Assembly: GCA_051000395.1 (NCBI GenBank)
Contig: JBPCOI010000099.1
Span: forward strand, 1-26,706
DNA from: JBPCOI01 sp051000395
Lineage (GTDB): Bacteria; Actinomycetota; Actinomycetes; Mycobacteriales; Jatrophihabitantaceae
Reading direction: 5' to 3'
Length of the DNA stretch: 26,706 nucleotides
Shown here piece after piece: positions 7,380-14,295 of the stretch. The notes under the pieces are model-generated. The model saw nothing but the letters and a program-made list of their open reading frames with translations. It did no database searches and was not told where the DNA came from. The translations under genes were made by a program, and so were the position numbers. Positions within the stretch are counted from its first letter, which is position 1; each line of letters starts with the position of its first letter.

Positions 7380-8512
7380 CGAAACGCGTCTCGGACCTTG
7401 CCGAACAGGCTGCTCCCCTTCGTGACAGCGGCGACGTCCTCGTCGCGCAGCGCGGCGAGTTCGCGCAGCAACCGCTCCTGCTCGACGTCCAGGCGCGTCG
7501 GGGTACGGACCTCAATGTGCACGTGCAGGTCGCCGCGCGCGGAGCTGCGTAGCCGCGGGACACCCTTACCGCGGACGATCAGTTCCGTGCCGCTCTGCGT
7601 GCCGGCCCGGATCTCGATCTTCTCCTCGCCGTCGAGGGTGCTCAGCACGAGGTCGCTGCCGAGGGCCGCGGCCGTCACCGGCACCGTGATCGTGCAGTGC
7701 AGCTCGGCGCCGTCGCGGATGAACGTGTCGTGCTGCAGCTCGGAGATCTCGACGTAGAGGTCTCCGGCCGGTCCGCCACCGGGACCCACTTCGCCCTGTG
7801 CCGACAGGCGGATCCGCATGCCGTCCTCGATGCCGGCCGGTACGTCGACGGTGATGGTGCGCCGGGTGCGCACCCGGCCTTCGGTGCCGCACGTCGGGCA
7901 CGCCGAGGTGATCTGCTCGCCGGTGCCGCCGCACGCCGAGCACGACCGGGTGGTCATCACCTGGCCGAGGAACGAGCGCTGCACCGACTGGATCTCCCCT
8001 GCGCCCCCGCACGTGGCGCAGGTGCGCGGCGAGGTGCCCGGGGCGCAGCCGCGGCCGGCGCAGGTCGTGCAGAGCACCGCGGTCTCGACGCTGAGTTCGC
8101 GGCGCACGCCGAAGGCGGCTTCCTCCAGCGTCAGCGACATCTGCAACAGCGCGTCGGCACCCGGGCGCATGCGCGAACGCCGCCCACGTCCGCCGCCCTG
8201 CGCACCACCGCCGCCGAAGAACGCCTCGAACACGTCGCTGAACCCACCGAATCCGGCGAACGGGTTGCCCGCGGTGCCGGCCCCCTGCGACAGCGGGTCG
8301 CCGCCGAGGTCGACGATGCGGCGCTTGTCGGGATCGGTCAGCACCTCGTAGGCGGTGGTGACCGCCTTGAACCTGTCCTGCGCGGACGGGTCGGAGTTGA
8401 CGTCGGGATGCAGCTCGCGCGCCAGCTTGCGGTAGGCACGCTTGAGTTCCTCGGGCGTCGCGTCCTTGCGCACGCCGAGCATTCCGTAGTAATCGCGTGG
8501 GGAGTCAGCCAC
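7376..8512 (-). CDS. dnaJ: Chaperone DnaJ (DnaJ2 of the HrcA operon)
   Basis: A 378-aa Hsp40 co-chaperone. The J domain carries HPD at residues 35–37, then a Gly/Phe-rich linker (FAGFGGFSDVFEAFFGGGG), four zinc-finger motifs (CTTCAGRG, CATCGGAG, CSACGGTG and CPTCGTEG, the last slightly degenerate), and the C-terminal substrate-binding domain. The start chosen is GTG at 8512: it follows GAGGACGG at good spacing and gives ADSPRDYYGMLGV. An in-frame ATG 27 bp upstream (8539) lies inside the CIRCE inverted repeat and would add nine atypical residues. It works with DnaK in protein folding; linkage to hrcA marks it as the second actinobacterial DnaJ paralogue, usually distinct from the dnaK-operon copy. 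Confidence 0.95.
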   Translation of the reverse strand: MADSPRDYYGMLGVRKDATPEELKRAYRKLARELHPDVNSDPSAQDRFKAVTTAYEVLTDPDKRRIVDLGGDPLSQGAGTAGNPFAGFGGFSDVFEAFFGGGGAQGGGRGRRSRMRPGADALLQMSLTLEEAAFGVRRELSVETAVLCTTCAGRGCAPGTSPRTCATCGGAGEIQSVQRSFLGQVMTTRSCSACGGTGEQITSACPTCGTEGRVRTRRTITVDVPAGIEDGMRIRLSAQGEVGPGGGPAGDLYVEISELQHDTFIRDGAELHCTITVPVTAAALGSDLVLSTLDGEEKIEIRAGTQSGTELIVRGKGVPRLRSSARGDLHVHIEVRTPTRLDVEQERLLRELAALRDEDVAAVTKGSSLFGKVRDAFR

Positions 8513-8532
8513 GAACCGTCCTCGAAAGTTCT

Positions 8533-8559
8533 CTGGCACTCACGACCGGCGAGTGCCAG
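8533..8559. promoter_or_regulatory. CIRCE operator (HrcA binding site)
   Basis: A perfect inverted repeat: CTGGCACTC, nine-base spacer, GAGTGCCAG. This matches the CIRCE consensus (TTAGCACTC-N9-GAGTGCTAA) in both arms except the outermost two bases on each side. It lies in the 81-bp gap between the hrcA stop and the dnaJ start, just after a TACACT −10-like hexamer, so it would cover the start site or early leader of a dnaJ2 transcript. HrcA, encoded next door, is the expected repressor. Confidence 0.93.
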
Positions 8560-8562
8560 ACC

Positions 8563-8568
8563 AGTGTA
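8563..8568 (-). promoter_or_regulatory. Candidate −10 element for a dnaJ2 promoter
   Basis: Reads TACACT on the minus strand and ends three bases before the CIRCE arm. Spacing would put the transcription start inside the operator. No convincing −35 hexamer is visible upstream, so this rests on the hexamer and its relation to the operator. Confidence 0.45.
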
Positions 8569-8593
8569 CGGACGCCACGGGCTGCCGAGCGCC

Positions 8594-9613
8594 TCAGCGT
8601 TCCTCGAGCAGCTCGCCGACGTAGCGCGCCACCGCCGCCACGCGGGCCATGGTGTGCGCGTAGTCCATGCGCCGCGGCCCGAGCACGCCGACGGCCCCGA
8701 GCGCCGCGCCGTGCATCCCGTAGCCACTGGTCACCACCGACGTCGACAGCAAGCCCTCATGCTCGTTCTCGTTGCCGATGCGCACGAGCACCTGGCTGGT
8801 GGCCACCGACTGGTCGAGCAGGCGCAGCAGCACCACCTGCTCCTCCAGCGCCTCCAGAACGGGCCGGATCGCGGGGAAGTCCAGCGCGTGCTCGGTCAGG
8901 TTGGCCGTACCGCCGAGCACGATGCGGTCGCTGTGCTGCTCGACGAGCGCCTCCAGCAGCACGGAGGTGAGGGTGGCGAGCAGCCCGCGCAGCTGCGGGG
9001 ACACCTGCGCCGGCAACTCGCCGATGATCTCCGGCGCCTCCGACAGCAGCCGGTCGCGCAGCTCCGTGTTCAACGTCGCGCGTAGTTCGGCCACCGACGC
9101 GCCGGGCACCGGCACCGGCAGCTCGACGACACGCTGCTCCACCCGTCCGGTGTCGGTGATCACCACCAGCATCAGCCGCGCGGCACTCAGCGACACCAAC
9201 TCCAGGTGGCGCACCCGCGAGCGCGACAGCGACGGGTACTGGACGACGGCGACGTTGCGGGTGAGCTGCGCCAGCGTGCGCACCGCCCGATGCAGCACGT
9301 CGTCGAGGTCTACGGCGCCGTCGAGGAAGGTCTGGATGGCGCGTTTCTCCGCGGCGCTGAGCGGTTTGAAGGCCGTCAGCCGGTCGACGAACACCCGGTA
9401 GCCGGCATCGGTGGGCACCCGGCCGGCGCTGGTGTGCGGCTGGGCGATCAGCCCCTCCTCCTCCAGCACCGCCATGTCGTTGCGGATCGTCGCCGGCGAG
9501 ACGCCCAGGTTGTGCCGGTCGGCCAGCGCCTTGCTGCCCACCGGCTCGTTGGTGGCGATGAAGTCGGCGACGATGGCACGCAGCACCTCGAGCTTGCGGT
9601 CCTCGACGCTCAT
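8594..9613 (-). CDS. hrcA: Heat-inducible transcription repressor HrcA
   Basis: A 339-aa repressor of class I heat-shock genes, normal family length. The N-terminal winged helix reads RKLEVLRAIVADFI and VSPATIRNDMAVLEEEGLI, with SAGRVPTDAGYRVFVD after it, all diagnostic. The C-terminal GAF-like/dimerisation region ends GYGMHGAALGAVGVLGPRRM and YAHTMARVAAVARYV. HrcA binds CIRCE and depends on GroEL for activity in the systems studied. The start is the ATG at 9613; open frame upstream of it overlaps the divergent gene and is discarded. Its target site is found immediately downstream, before dnaJ2, and not upstream of hrcA itself. Confidence 0.97.
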   Translation of the reverse strand: MSVEDRKLEVLRAIVADFIATNEPVGSKALADRHNLGVSPATIRNDMAVLEEEGLIAQPHTSAGRVPTDAGYRVFVDRLTAFKPLSAAEKRAIQTFLDGAVDLDDVLHRAVRTLAQLTRNVAVVQYPSLSRSRVRHLELVSLSAARLMLVVITDTGRVEQRVVELPVPVPGASVAELRATLNTELRDRLLSEAPEIIGELPAQVSPQLRGLLATLTSVLLEALVEQHSDRIVLGGTANLTEHALDFPAIRPVLEALEEQVVLLRLLDQSVATSQVLVRIGNENEHEGLLSTSVVTSGYGMHGAALGAVGVLGPRRMDYAHTMARVAAVARYVGELLEER

Positions 9614-9675
9614 TACCCGACCCGCGCTCCCCACGATCGATTCCTGCCTCACCAGCTTAGAGGCGCCGGCCAAGC

Positions 9676-9681
9676 TAGGGT
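9676..9681 (+). promoter_or_regulatory. Candidate −10 (TAGGGT) for the small divergent gene
   Basis: The 105-bp gap between hrcA and the plus-strand gene at 9719 contains TAGGGT, which fits the actinobacterial TAnnnT −10 pattern. No −35 hexamer is clear. No CIRCE-like arm is present in this gap. Confidence 0.3.
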
Positions 9682-9718
9682 CGGGAGGGAAATGTCCGAC
9701 CTGCAGAGGGGAGGCGTC

Positions 9719-10033
9719 GTGATCTTCAAGGCAGTTCAGGACGGCCGCCCCTACCCGGACCACGGGCTCTCGGCTCGCGACTGGGCCGCCGTCGCGCCGC
9801 ACCCGGTCCGCCTCGACGAGCTCACCACCACCAAGCGCGAACTGGCGCTGGACCACCTGCTCGACGAGGACTCGACGTTCTACGGGGATCTGTTCCCCCA
9901 CGCGGTGCTGTGGCACGGCGAAACCTACCTTGAGGACGGCCTGCACCGGGCGTTGCGCGCGGCCCTGCAGAACCGCAACACGCTGCACGTGCGCGTGCTC
10001 GACCTGGACGCGCTGCGGCCGGCGAACCCCTGA
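9719..10033 (+). CDS. Conserved small actinobacterial protein with a DGxHR motif (Rv2375-like by position)
   Basis: A 104-aa protein beginning at GTG 9719 (reads V/M-IFKAVQDGRPYPDHG). The purine run AGAGGGGAGG at 9705–9714 supports this start; an in-frame ATG at 9692 follows GGAGGG by only two bases and would add nine residues. The sequence has SARDWAAVAP, VRLDELTTTKRELALDHLL, EDSTFYGDLFPHAVLWHGE and YLEDGLHRALRAALQ. Position divergent from hrcA matches Rv2375 of M. tuberculosis, a conserved protein of unknown function. The segment EDGLHRALRAA…LHVRVLD resembles the DGxHR turn of ParB/sulfiredoxin-like domains: a strand, the DGxHR loop, a helix and a final strand. That fold link is my inference, and the biochemical role is unknown. 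Confidence 0.85.
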   Translation: MIFKAVQDGRPYPDHGLSARDWAAVAPHPVRLDELTTTKRELALDHLLDEDSTFYGDLFPHAVLWHGETYLEDGLHRALRAALQNRNTLHVRVLDLDALRPANP

Positions 10034-10054
10034 TCCCGCTGGTTTCCGCCGGAC

Positions 10055-11293
10055 TCACGCCAGCAGTTCGCGCACCACGGCGTCGGCCAGCAACCGGCCG
10101 CGCTGGGTGAGCACGACGCGTCCGTCCTGGATCCCCGCGTACTCGAGCAGCCCCCACCGGGCCAGCTGCGGCACGCTGGCCTGCGCCGGCTCCGGCAGCT
10201 CCTGCAGGTCCAAGCCCTCCCGCAGCCGCACGCCGAGCATCACCTTCTCGGTGTGGCGGGCCTGCGCCCCGAGCGTCTCCCGCCCGGCTGCGGGGCTGCG
10301 TCCGGACTCGACCGCGGCGGCGTACCGCGACGGGTGCTTCACGTTCCACCAGCGCACGCCGCCGACATGGCTGTGCGCGCCGGGACCGAAGCCCCACCAG
10401 CTCGCGTCGCTCCAGTACAACTGGTTGTGCCGCGAGCGCGCCGCCGCGCAGGTCGCCCAGTTCGAGACCTCGTACCACTGGAAACCGGCCGCGGCCAACG
10501 TCTCGTCGGCCAGCAGGTACCGGTCGGCCAGCACGTCGTCGTCGGGCGCGGGGACGACGCCCTGCGCGACCTGCCTGGCCAGCGGCGTCCCGTGCTCCAC
10601 AACCAGCGCGTAGGCACTGACATGGTCGGGCCCGGCGCCGATTGCCGCGTCGAGCGATGCCTGCCAGTCCGCATCGCGCTCGTACGGCGCGCCGTAGATG
10701 AGATCCAGATTGACGTGCTCGAAGCCGGCTGCGTGCGCCTCGGCGACCGCGGCCTCGGGACGGCCCGGGCGGTGCCGGCGATCGAGCACCTCCAGCACGC
10801 GTGGCACCGCAGACTGCATCCCGATCGACACCCGGGTGAATCCGGCCTCGCGCAGCTTGGCGAGGTAGCCCGACGTGACGGTCTCCGGGTTGGCCTCGGT
10901 GGTGATCTCGACGTCGTCGGCGAGTCCGAACCGCTCGGCCACCTCGCGGATGACCAGTCCGAGGTGTTCGGCCGGCAGGAGCGTCGGCGTGCCGCCACCT
11001 AAGACCATCCTGGACGCGGGCCCGATCCGGACGCCCGCGCCGTCATCACGCCCGAGCACGTCGGCGGCCAGGCGGATCTCGTGCAGCAGCGTGTCGGCGT
11101 AGGAGCCGCGGCTCACGCCGGGGCCCAGCTCGGCGGCGGTGTAGGTGTTGAAGTCGCAGTAGCCGCAGCGCGCCTGACAGAACGGGACGTGGACGTAGAC
11201 GCCGAACGGGCGTTCGCGCGCTACGTCAAGGGCGGCGCGGGGCAGGCGGCCGTCCGGCGGCGCGGGATCACCGTGGGGAAGCGCTGAGGGCAC
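10055..11293 (-). CDS. hemW: Heme chaperone HemW (radical SAM, formerly HemN-like)
   Basis: A 412-aa radical SAM protein. The N-terminus FGVYVHVPFCQARCGYCDF holds the CxxxCxxC iron–sulfur motif, followed by DF rather than the extra Cys seen in true coproporphyrinogen III dehydrogenase HemN. That marks it as HemW, a heme-binding chaperone. Other family landmarks are VLGGGTPTLLP, EANPETVTSGYLAKLREAGF, SIGMQSAVPRVLEVLDRRH and GFGPGAHSHVGG. The HemN C-terminal domain is present. Start is GTG 11293, four bases after the MFS stop; the open frame beyond it is an MFS shadow. No other haem gene lies nearby. Confidence 0.93.
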   Translation of the reverse strand: MPSALPHGDPAPPDGRLPRAALDVARERPFGVYVHVPFCQARCGYCDFNTYTAAELGPGVSRGSYADTLLHEIRLAADVLGRDDGAGVRIGPASRMVLGGGTPTLLPAEHLGLVIREVAERFGLADDVEITTEANPETVTSGYLAKLREAGFTRVSIGMQSAVPRVLEVLDRRHRPGRPEAAVAEAHAAGFEHVNLDLIYGAPYERDADWQASLDAAIGAGPDHVSAYALVVEHGTPLARQVAQGVVPAPDDDVLADRYLLADETLAAAGFQWYEVSNWATCAAARSRHNQLYWSDASWWGFGPGAHSHVGGVRWWNVKHPSRYAAAVESGRSPAAGRETLGAQARHTEKVMLGVRLREGLDLQELPEPAQASVPQLARWGLLEYAGIQDGRVVLTQRGRLLADAVVRELLA

Positions 11294-11297
11294 GCCG

Positions 11298-12581
11298 TCA
11301 AGTGTGCGGCACCGCGGGCACGCAATCGGCCAGGCCCGCGGGACCGTCGGGCAGCTCGCGCATCCGGCGCAGCGGCGAGGCGAGCAGCACGAACGCAGGC
11401 AGGACGTTGCCGGCGGTGAGCACCCACACCGCGTCGCGCGTGCCGAGCCAGCCCGCGAGCGCGCCGCCGGCGAGCGCGCCGAGTGGCACCGTGCCGAACA
11501 GCACGAAGCGCATCGTGGCGACGACACGCCCGAGCACCTGCGGCGGGCAGTACGCCTGCCGGAAGCCCCCGACCGTCACGTTGTAGATCAGCACGCCGAC
11601 GAACATGACGGTGTTGCCCACCAGGAAGAACACCAGCCCGGCGCCACGGGTCGTCAGCGCGATCAGCAGTGCGAACGGCGAGGTCACCAGCGTCACCAGC
11701 CAGATCGCCCGCGCCGTGCCGATCCGCCGGCCGACCGGGCGCGCCAGCGCGGCGCCGAGCACGGAGCCGAGACTCACGACGCCGACCAGCAAGCCGACGC
11801 TCGCCGGCTGCAGGTGCACTGCGCGCACCAGGAACAACACCTCGATCGCGCCGTAGCCGGTGAAGAAGAAGTTCGCGATCGCAGGGGAGATCGTCAAGAC
11901 CCGCAACAGCGGGTCGCCCGCCACGTAGCGTGCGCCTTCGGCGATCTCGCGGCGCAGGTGGCGGACGGACGGCTCGTGCGGCACCTCGCGCGCCCGGATC
12001 GCCAGCAGGGCTGCGGCCGAGATCAGGTAGCTCGCCGCGTCCGCGACGAGCGCGAACGGCGCCCGGAACACCTGCACGAGCGCGCCGCCGATTCCGGGCC
12101 CGACGACCTGGGCGACCGCGCCGCTGCCCTGCAGCTTGGCGTTGCCCTCGACCAGGTCCTCGCGTGGCAGCATCGTCGGCAGGTAGGAAACGTAGGCCAC
12201 CTGGAAGATCACGGTGGCGATGCCGGTGAGACCGGCGACGGCGAACAGCTGCCCCAGCCCCAGGCGGTGGAACGCGGCCGCGATCGGGACGCTCGCGATG
12301 AGCACCGCACGGACGAGATCGCACGCCAGCATCAGCGGACGGCACCGGGAGCGGTCGACCCACACGCCGGCGGGCAGGCCGATCAACAGCCACGGGACCC
12401 ATTCGGCCGCGGACAGGGCGCCGACCTCGAAGGCGCTCGCGTGGAGGTAGACGACGGCGATCAGCGGGAGCACGACGGTGCTGACGGCCGTCCCGACGTC
12501 ACTGGTGGACTGACCCGCCCACAGCAGGCGAAAGTCGCGGTGGACGAGCAGGCTGCGGCGACGCCCGTCAGTGCCGCTCAT
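11298..12581 (-). CDS. MFS transporter (EntS-like MFS_3 group)
   Basis: A 427-aa polytopic membrane protein with about 12 hydrophobic segments. It opens LLVHRDFRLLWAGQSTSDVG, typical of the MFS_3 (enterobactin exporter-like) group, and has the loop motif GLPAGVWVDRSRCRPLM corresponding to the MFS A motif G-x-x-x-D-R-x-x-R-R/K. Substrate is not evident. The ATG at 12581 sits 14 bp inside the end of the barstar-type gene, and the stop is four bases before hemW. It therefore appears to be co-transcribed with the RNase and its inhibitor, but whether it has any functional tie to them is unknown. Confidence 0.9.
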   Translation of the reverse strand: MSGTDGRRRSLLVHRDFRLLWAGQSTSDVGTAVSTVVLPLIAVVYLHASAFEVGALSAAEWVPWLLIGLPAGVWVDRSRCRPLMLACDLVRAVLIASVPIAAAFHRLGLGQLFAVAGLTGIATVIFQVAYVSYLPTMLPREDLVEGNAKLQGSGAVAQVVGPGIGGALVQVFRAPFALVADAASYLISAAALLAIRAREVPHEPSVRHLRREIAEGARYVAGDPLLRVLTISPAIANFFFTGYGAIEVLFLVRAVHLQPASVGLLVGVVSLGSVLGAALARPVGRRIGTARAIWLVTLVTSPFALLIALTTRGAGLVFFLVGNTVMFVGVLIYNVTVGGFRQAYCPPQVLGRVVATMRFVLFGTVPLGALAGGALAGWLGTRDAVWVLTAGNVLPAFVLLASPLRRMRELPDGPAGLADCVPAVPHT

Positions 12582-12852
12582 CGTGCTCGCGAGTCTGGAC
12601 GGGCCGTGGCGATGCGGCCGACTCGCCGACCGCCCGGGCGAGCACCGCCCGTAGTAGCCGGCGGTTCGCCCGGTCGAGGCCGGTGAGGTCGGGCACCTCG
12701 ATCGTCACCGGACCCTGCGGCAGCCAGGACAGGTCACGCAGCACGTCGGCGAGCGCGTCCAGGTTCGGCGCCGCCCAGTCCGGGGCGCTCACCTGCGCGT
12801 AGATCGCCCGGATGACACCGTCCCTGCTCGACGCGTCGGACCCCGCGCTCAC
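12568..12852 (-). CDS. Barstar-family ribonuclease inhibitor
   Basis: A 94-aa protein starting at GTG 12852, overlapping the RNase stop codon (GTGA). The segment APDWAAPNLDALADVLRDL aligns with the barstar segment LPEYYGENLDALWDCLTGW: Asp32 and Asp36 here match barstar Asp35 and Asp39, the residues that plug the active site of the RNase. The rest (GPVTIEVPDLTGLDRANRRLLRAVLARA) fits the barstar strand–helix pattern. The ~20-residue tail is polar and charged. It would be a cytoplasmic immunity protein. Frame-open sequence upstream overlaps the RNase gene and is not family-like. The MFS start lies inside its 3' end. Confidence 0.88.
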   Translation of the reverse strand: MSAGSDASSRDGVIRAIYAQVSAPDWAAPNLDALADVLRDLSWLPQGPVTIEVPDLTGLDRANRRLLRAVLARAVGESAASPRPVQTREHDERH

Positions 12853-13235
12853 CGGCTCACGTCCACCCGCACGAAGTGCTGGTAGTGATCTGCGGTGTAG
12901 TAGAACTCGCGGTGGCGCCCGGTGATGACCCGGCCCGGACCACGGTCGGGCGATCCCGGCGTCGGCACGGTGTACTCGTGGTAGTAGCCCTCGGGCTCGG
13001 CGGGCAACCGGTGCTCGTCGTTGTGGAACACCACCCCGTCGTTGCGGGGATACGGGAACGGGCCGCCGCGCTCGACCAGGCGCACGGTCTCGGCCACCTG
13101 CGGCGGCAGCGAGGACAGCGCGACCGTCGCGGTAGCGGTGGGGTGCTCGGAACGCGCCGCGTCGATGCCGTAGCCGATCGCGAGCGCCACCACCAGCGCT
13201 ATCAGCGCGAGCAACGGACGTCGGACGCGGGGCAC
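12849..13235 (-). CDS. Secreted or membrane-anchored guanyl-specific RNase (RNase Sa/barnase type)
   Basis: A 128-aa protein with an N-terminal hydrophobic segment (PLLALIALVVALAIGYGI, about residues 7–24) and then a microbial RNase domain. LSSLPPQVAETVRLV, GGPFPYPRNDGVVFHN, GYYHEYTVPTPG and YYTADHYQHF follow Streptomyces RNase Sa closely. The catalytic residues of RNase Sa (Glu54, Arg65, Arg69, His85) correspond to Glu87, Arg98, Arg102 and His117 here. The two disulfide cysteines of RNase Sa are absent. No clear signal-peptidase site follows the hydrophobic stretch, so it may stay anchored. The reaction is cleavage of single-stranded RNA after G. Start is GTG 13235, eight bases after TAGAGT, so the transcript could be leaderless. 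The inhibitor gene follows directly. Confidence 0.92.
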   Translation of the reverse strand: MPRVRRPLLALIALVVALAIGYGIDAARSEHPTATATVALSSLPPQVAETVRLVERGGPFPYPRNDGVVFHNDEHRLPAEPEGYYHEYTVPTPGSPDRGPGRVITGRHREFYYTADHYQHFVRVDVSR

Positions 13236-13243
13236 GCCAGGTG

Positions 13244-13249
13244 ACTCTA
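13244..13249 (-). promoter_or_regulatory. Candidate −10 (TAGAGT) for the RNase operon
   Basis: TAGAGT on the minus strand fits TAnnnT and ends eight bases before the GTG at 13235, which would make a leaderless mRNA. The gap to the divergent gene is only 38 bp, and no −35 hexamer is obvious. There is also no purine-rich ribosome site before the GTG, consistent with leaderless translation. Confidence 0.4.
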
Positions 13250-13273
13250 GGCGCGGCGTGATTCGATCGGGGC

Positions 13274-14017
13274 ATGACTGATGCGATGCGCGCGAGCATG
13301 GAGCAGATCCGCGGCCACGGCGGGGACACGATCGAGGCGTACCTCGGCCGTCCGGACGGCGAAGACCTTCGCGGTGGGGTCGTCGTCATCCACCACATGC
13401 CCGGCTTCGACCGGGCGACCAAGGAGATCGTGCGCCGTTTCGCCGAGCTGGGGTACGACGCGATCTGCCCGAACCTGTACTGGCGCGAGGCGCCGGGTGC
13501 GGCGCCGGACGACGCCGCAGCAACGGCGCGCGCGCAGGGCGGGGTGCCCGACGAGCGGCTCGTCGGCGACGTCGGCGGCGCCGCTGCCTACCTGCGCGAG
13601 CTGCCGACGTCCGACGGCAAGGTGGGCGTGATCGGCTACTGCTCCGGCGGCCGGCAGTCCGTGCTCGTCGCGTGCAAGCTCGACCTGGACGCCGCGGTCG
13701 ACTGCTACGGCGCGTTCGTCACCGGTACGCCGCCGTCGGGCTACCCACTGAAGGTGGGCAACCTCGTCGAGCAGTTGCCGGACCTGCGCTGCCCGCTGCT
13801 CGGCCTGTTCGGCAACGAGGACAAGGCGCCCTCGCCCGAGCAGGTCGACGAGCTCGAACGGCTGCTCACCGCGAACGGCAAGCCGTTCGAATTCCACCGC
13901 TACGACGGAGCGGGCCACGCGTTCTTCGCCGTCGACCGGCCGTCCTACCGCGTCGAGGCGGCCAACGACGGGTGGGCGCGGATCGGCGCGTTCTTCAGCA
14001 CCAACCTGGGGGCCTGA
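13274..14017 (+). CDS. Dienelactone hydrolase family protein
   Basis: A 247-aa alpha/beta hydrolase. The nucleophile is Cys123 in GYCSGG, with Asp183 (FGNEDKAPS) and His215 (GAGHAFF) completing the Cys–Asp–His triad of carboxymethylenebutenolidase-type enzymes. The N-terminal GGVVVIHHMPGFDRATKEIVRRFAE and CPNLYWRE are family-typical. The proven activity of the family is hydrolysis of dienelactones from chloroaromatic or catechol breakdown, but many actinobacterial members act on unknown esters, and no ring-cleavage genes are present here. ATG at 13274 has GGGG immediately before it. It heads a plus-strand run with the next three frames, with a 2-bp gap to the following gene. Confidence 0.93.
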   Translation: MTDAMRASMEQIRGHGGDTIEAYLGRPDGEDLRGGVVVIHHMPGFDRATKEIVRRFAELGYDAICPNLYWREAPGAAPDDAAATARAQGGVPDERLVGDVGGAAAYLRELPTSDGKVGVIGYCSGGRQSVLVACKLDLDAAVDCYGAFVTGTPPSGYPLKVGNLVEQLPDLRCPLLGLFGNEDKAPSPEQVDELERLLTANGKPFEFHRYDGAGHAFFAVDRPSYRVEAANDGWARIGAFFSTNLGA

Positions 14018-14019
14018 CG

Positions 14020-14295
14020 ATGTGCACCTACGTCACCGTGCGAGCGCCGATGGACGGCAGCGCCAAGGGACCGGGCGGTTCGTGGTTCCACATCACCGAC
14101 GCCACCGTCTACTTCGACCATCCGGTGCACGCGATGGCCGAGCACACGCTGAACGTCGACTTCGCCGACCCGTCGCGCGGGCCGTCCGCACGGGTGGCGC
14201 TCGAGCTGAGCGCGGCATCTGCCCGTGGCCTGGTGGACGCCATTTCGGCTGCCTTAGGGTCGACGGCATGCGCGCTGTCTATGCCGAGTCCCTGA
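14020..14295 (+). CDS. Conserved small protein (DUF6295-like)
   Basis: A 91-aa protein starting at ATG 14020, two bases after the hydrolase stop. It opens MCTYVTVRAPMDGSAKG and continues with WFHITDATVYFDHPVHAMAE, HTLNVDFADPSRGPSARVAL and a final helix ELSAASARGLVDAI. To my recollection this pattern matches a conserved actinobacterial family labelled DUF6295, of unknown function; I cannot verify the family number. No signal peptide or membrane segment is visible. Its last 28 bp overlap the next gene, whose ATG is at 14268; the final residues (GSTACALSMPSP) look non-conserved. Confidence 0.75.
   Translation: MCTYVTVRAPMDGSAKGPGGSWFHITDATVYFDHPVHAMAEHTLNVDFADPSRGPSARVALELSAASARGLVDAISAALGSTACALSMPSP

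Noticed and set aside
8513..8539. ATG at 8539 as start of dnaJ
   Set aside because: It lies inside the CIRCE palindrome and lacks a ribosome site, while GTG 8512 has GAGGACGG upstream.
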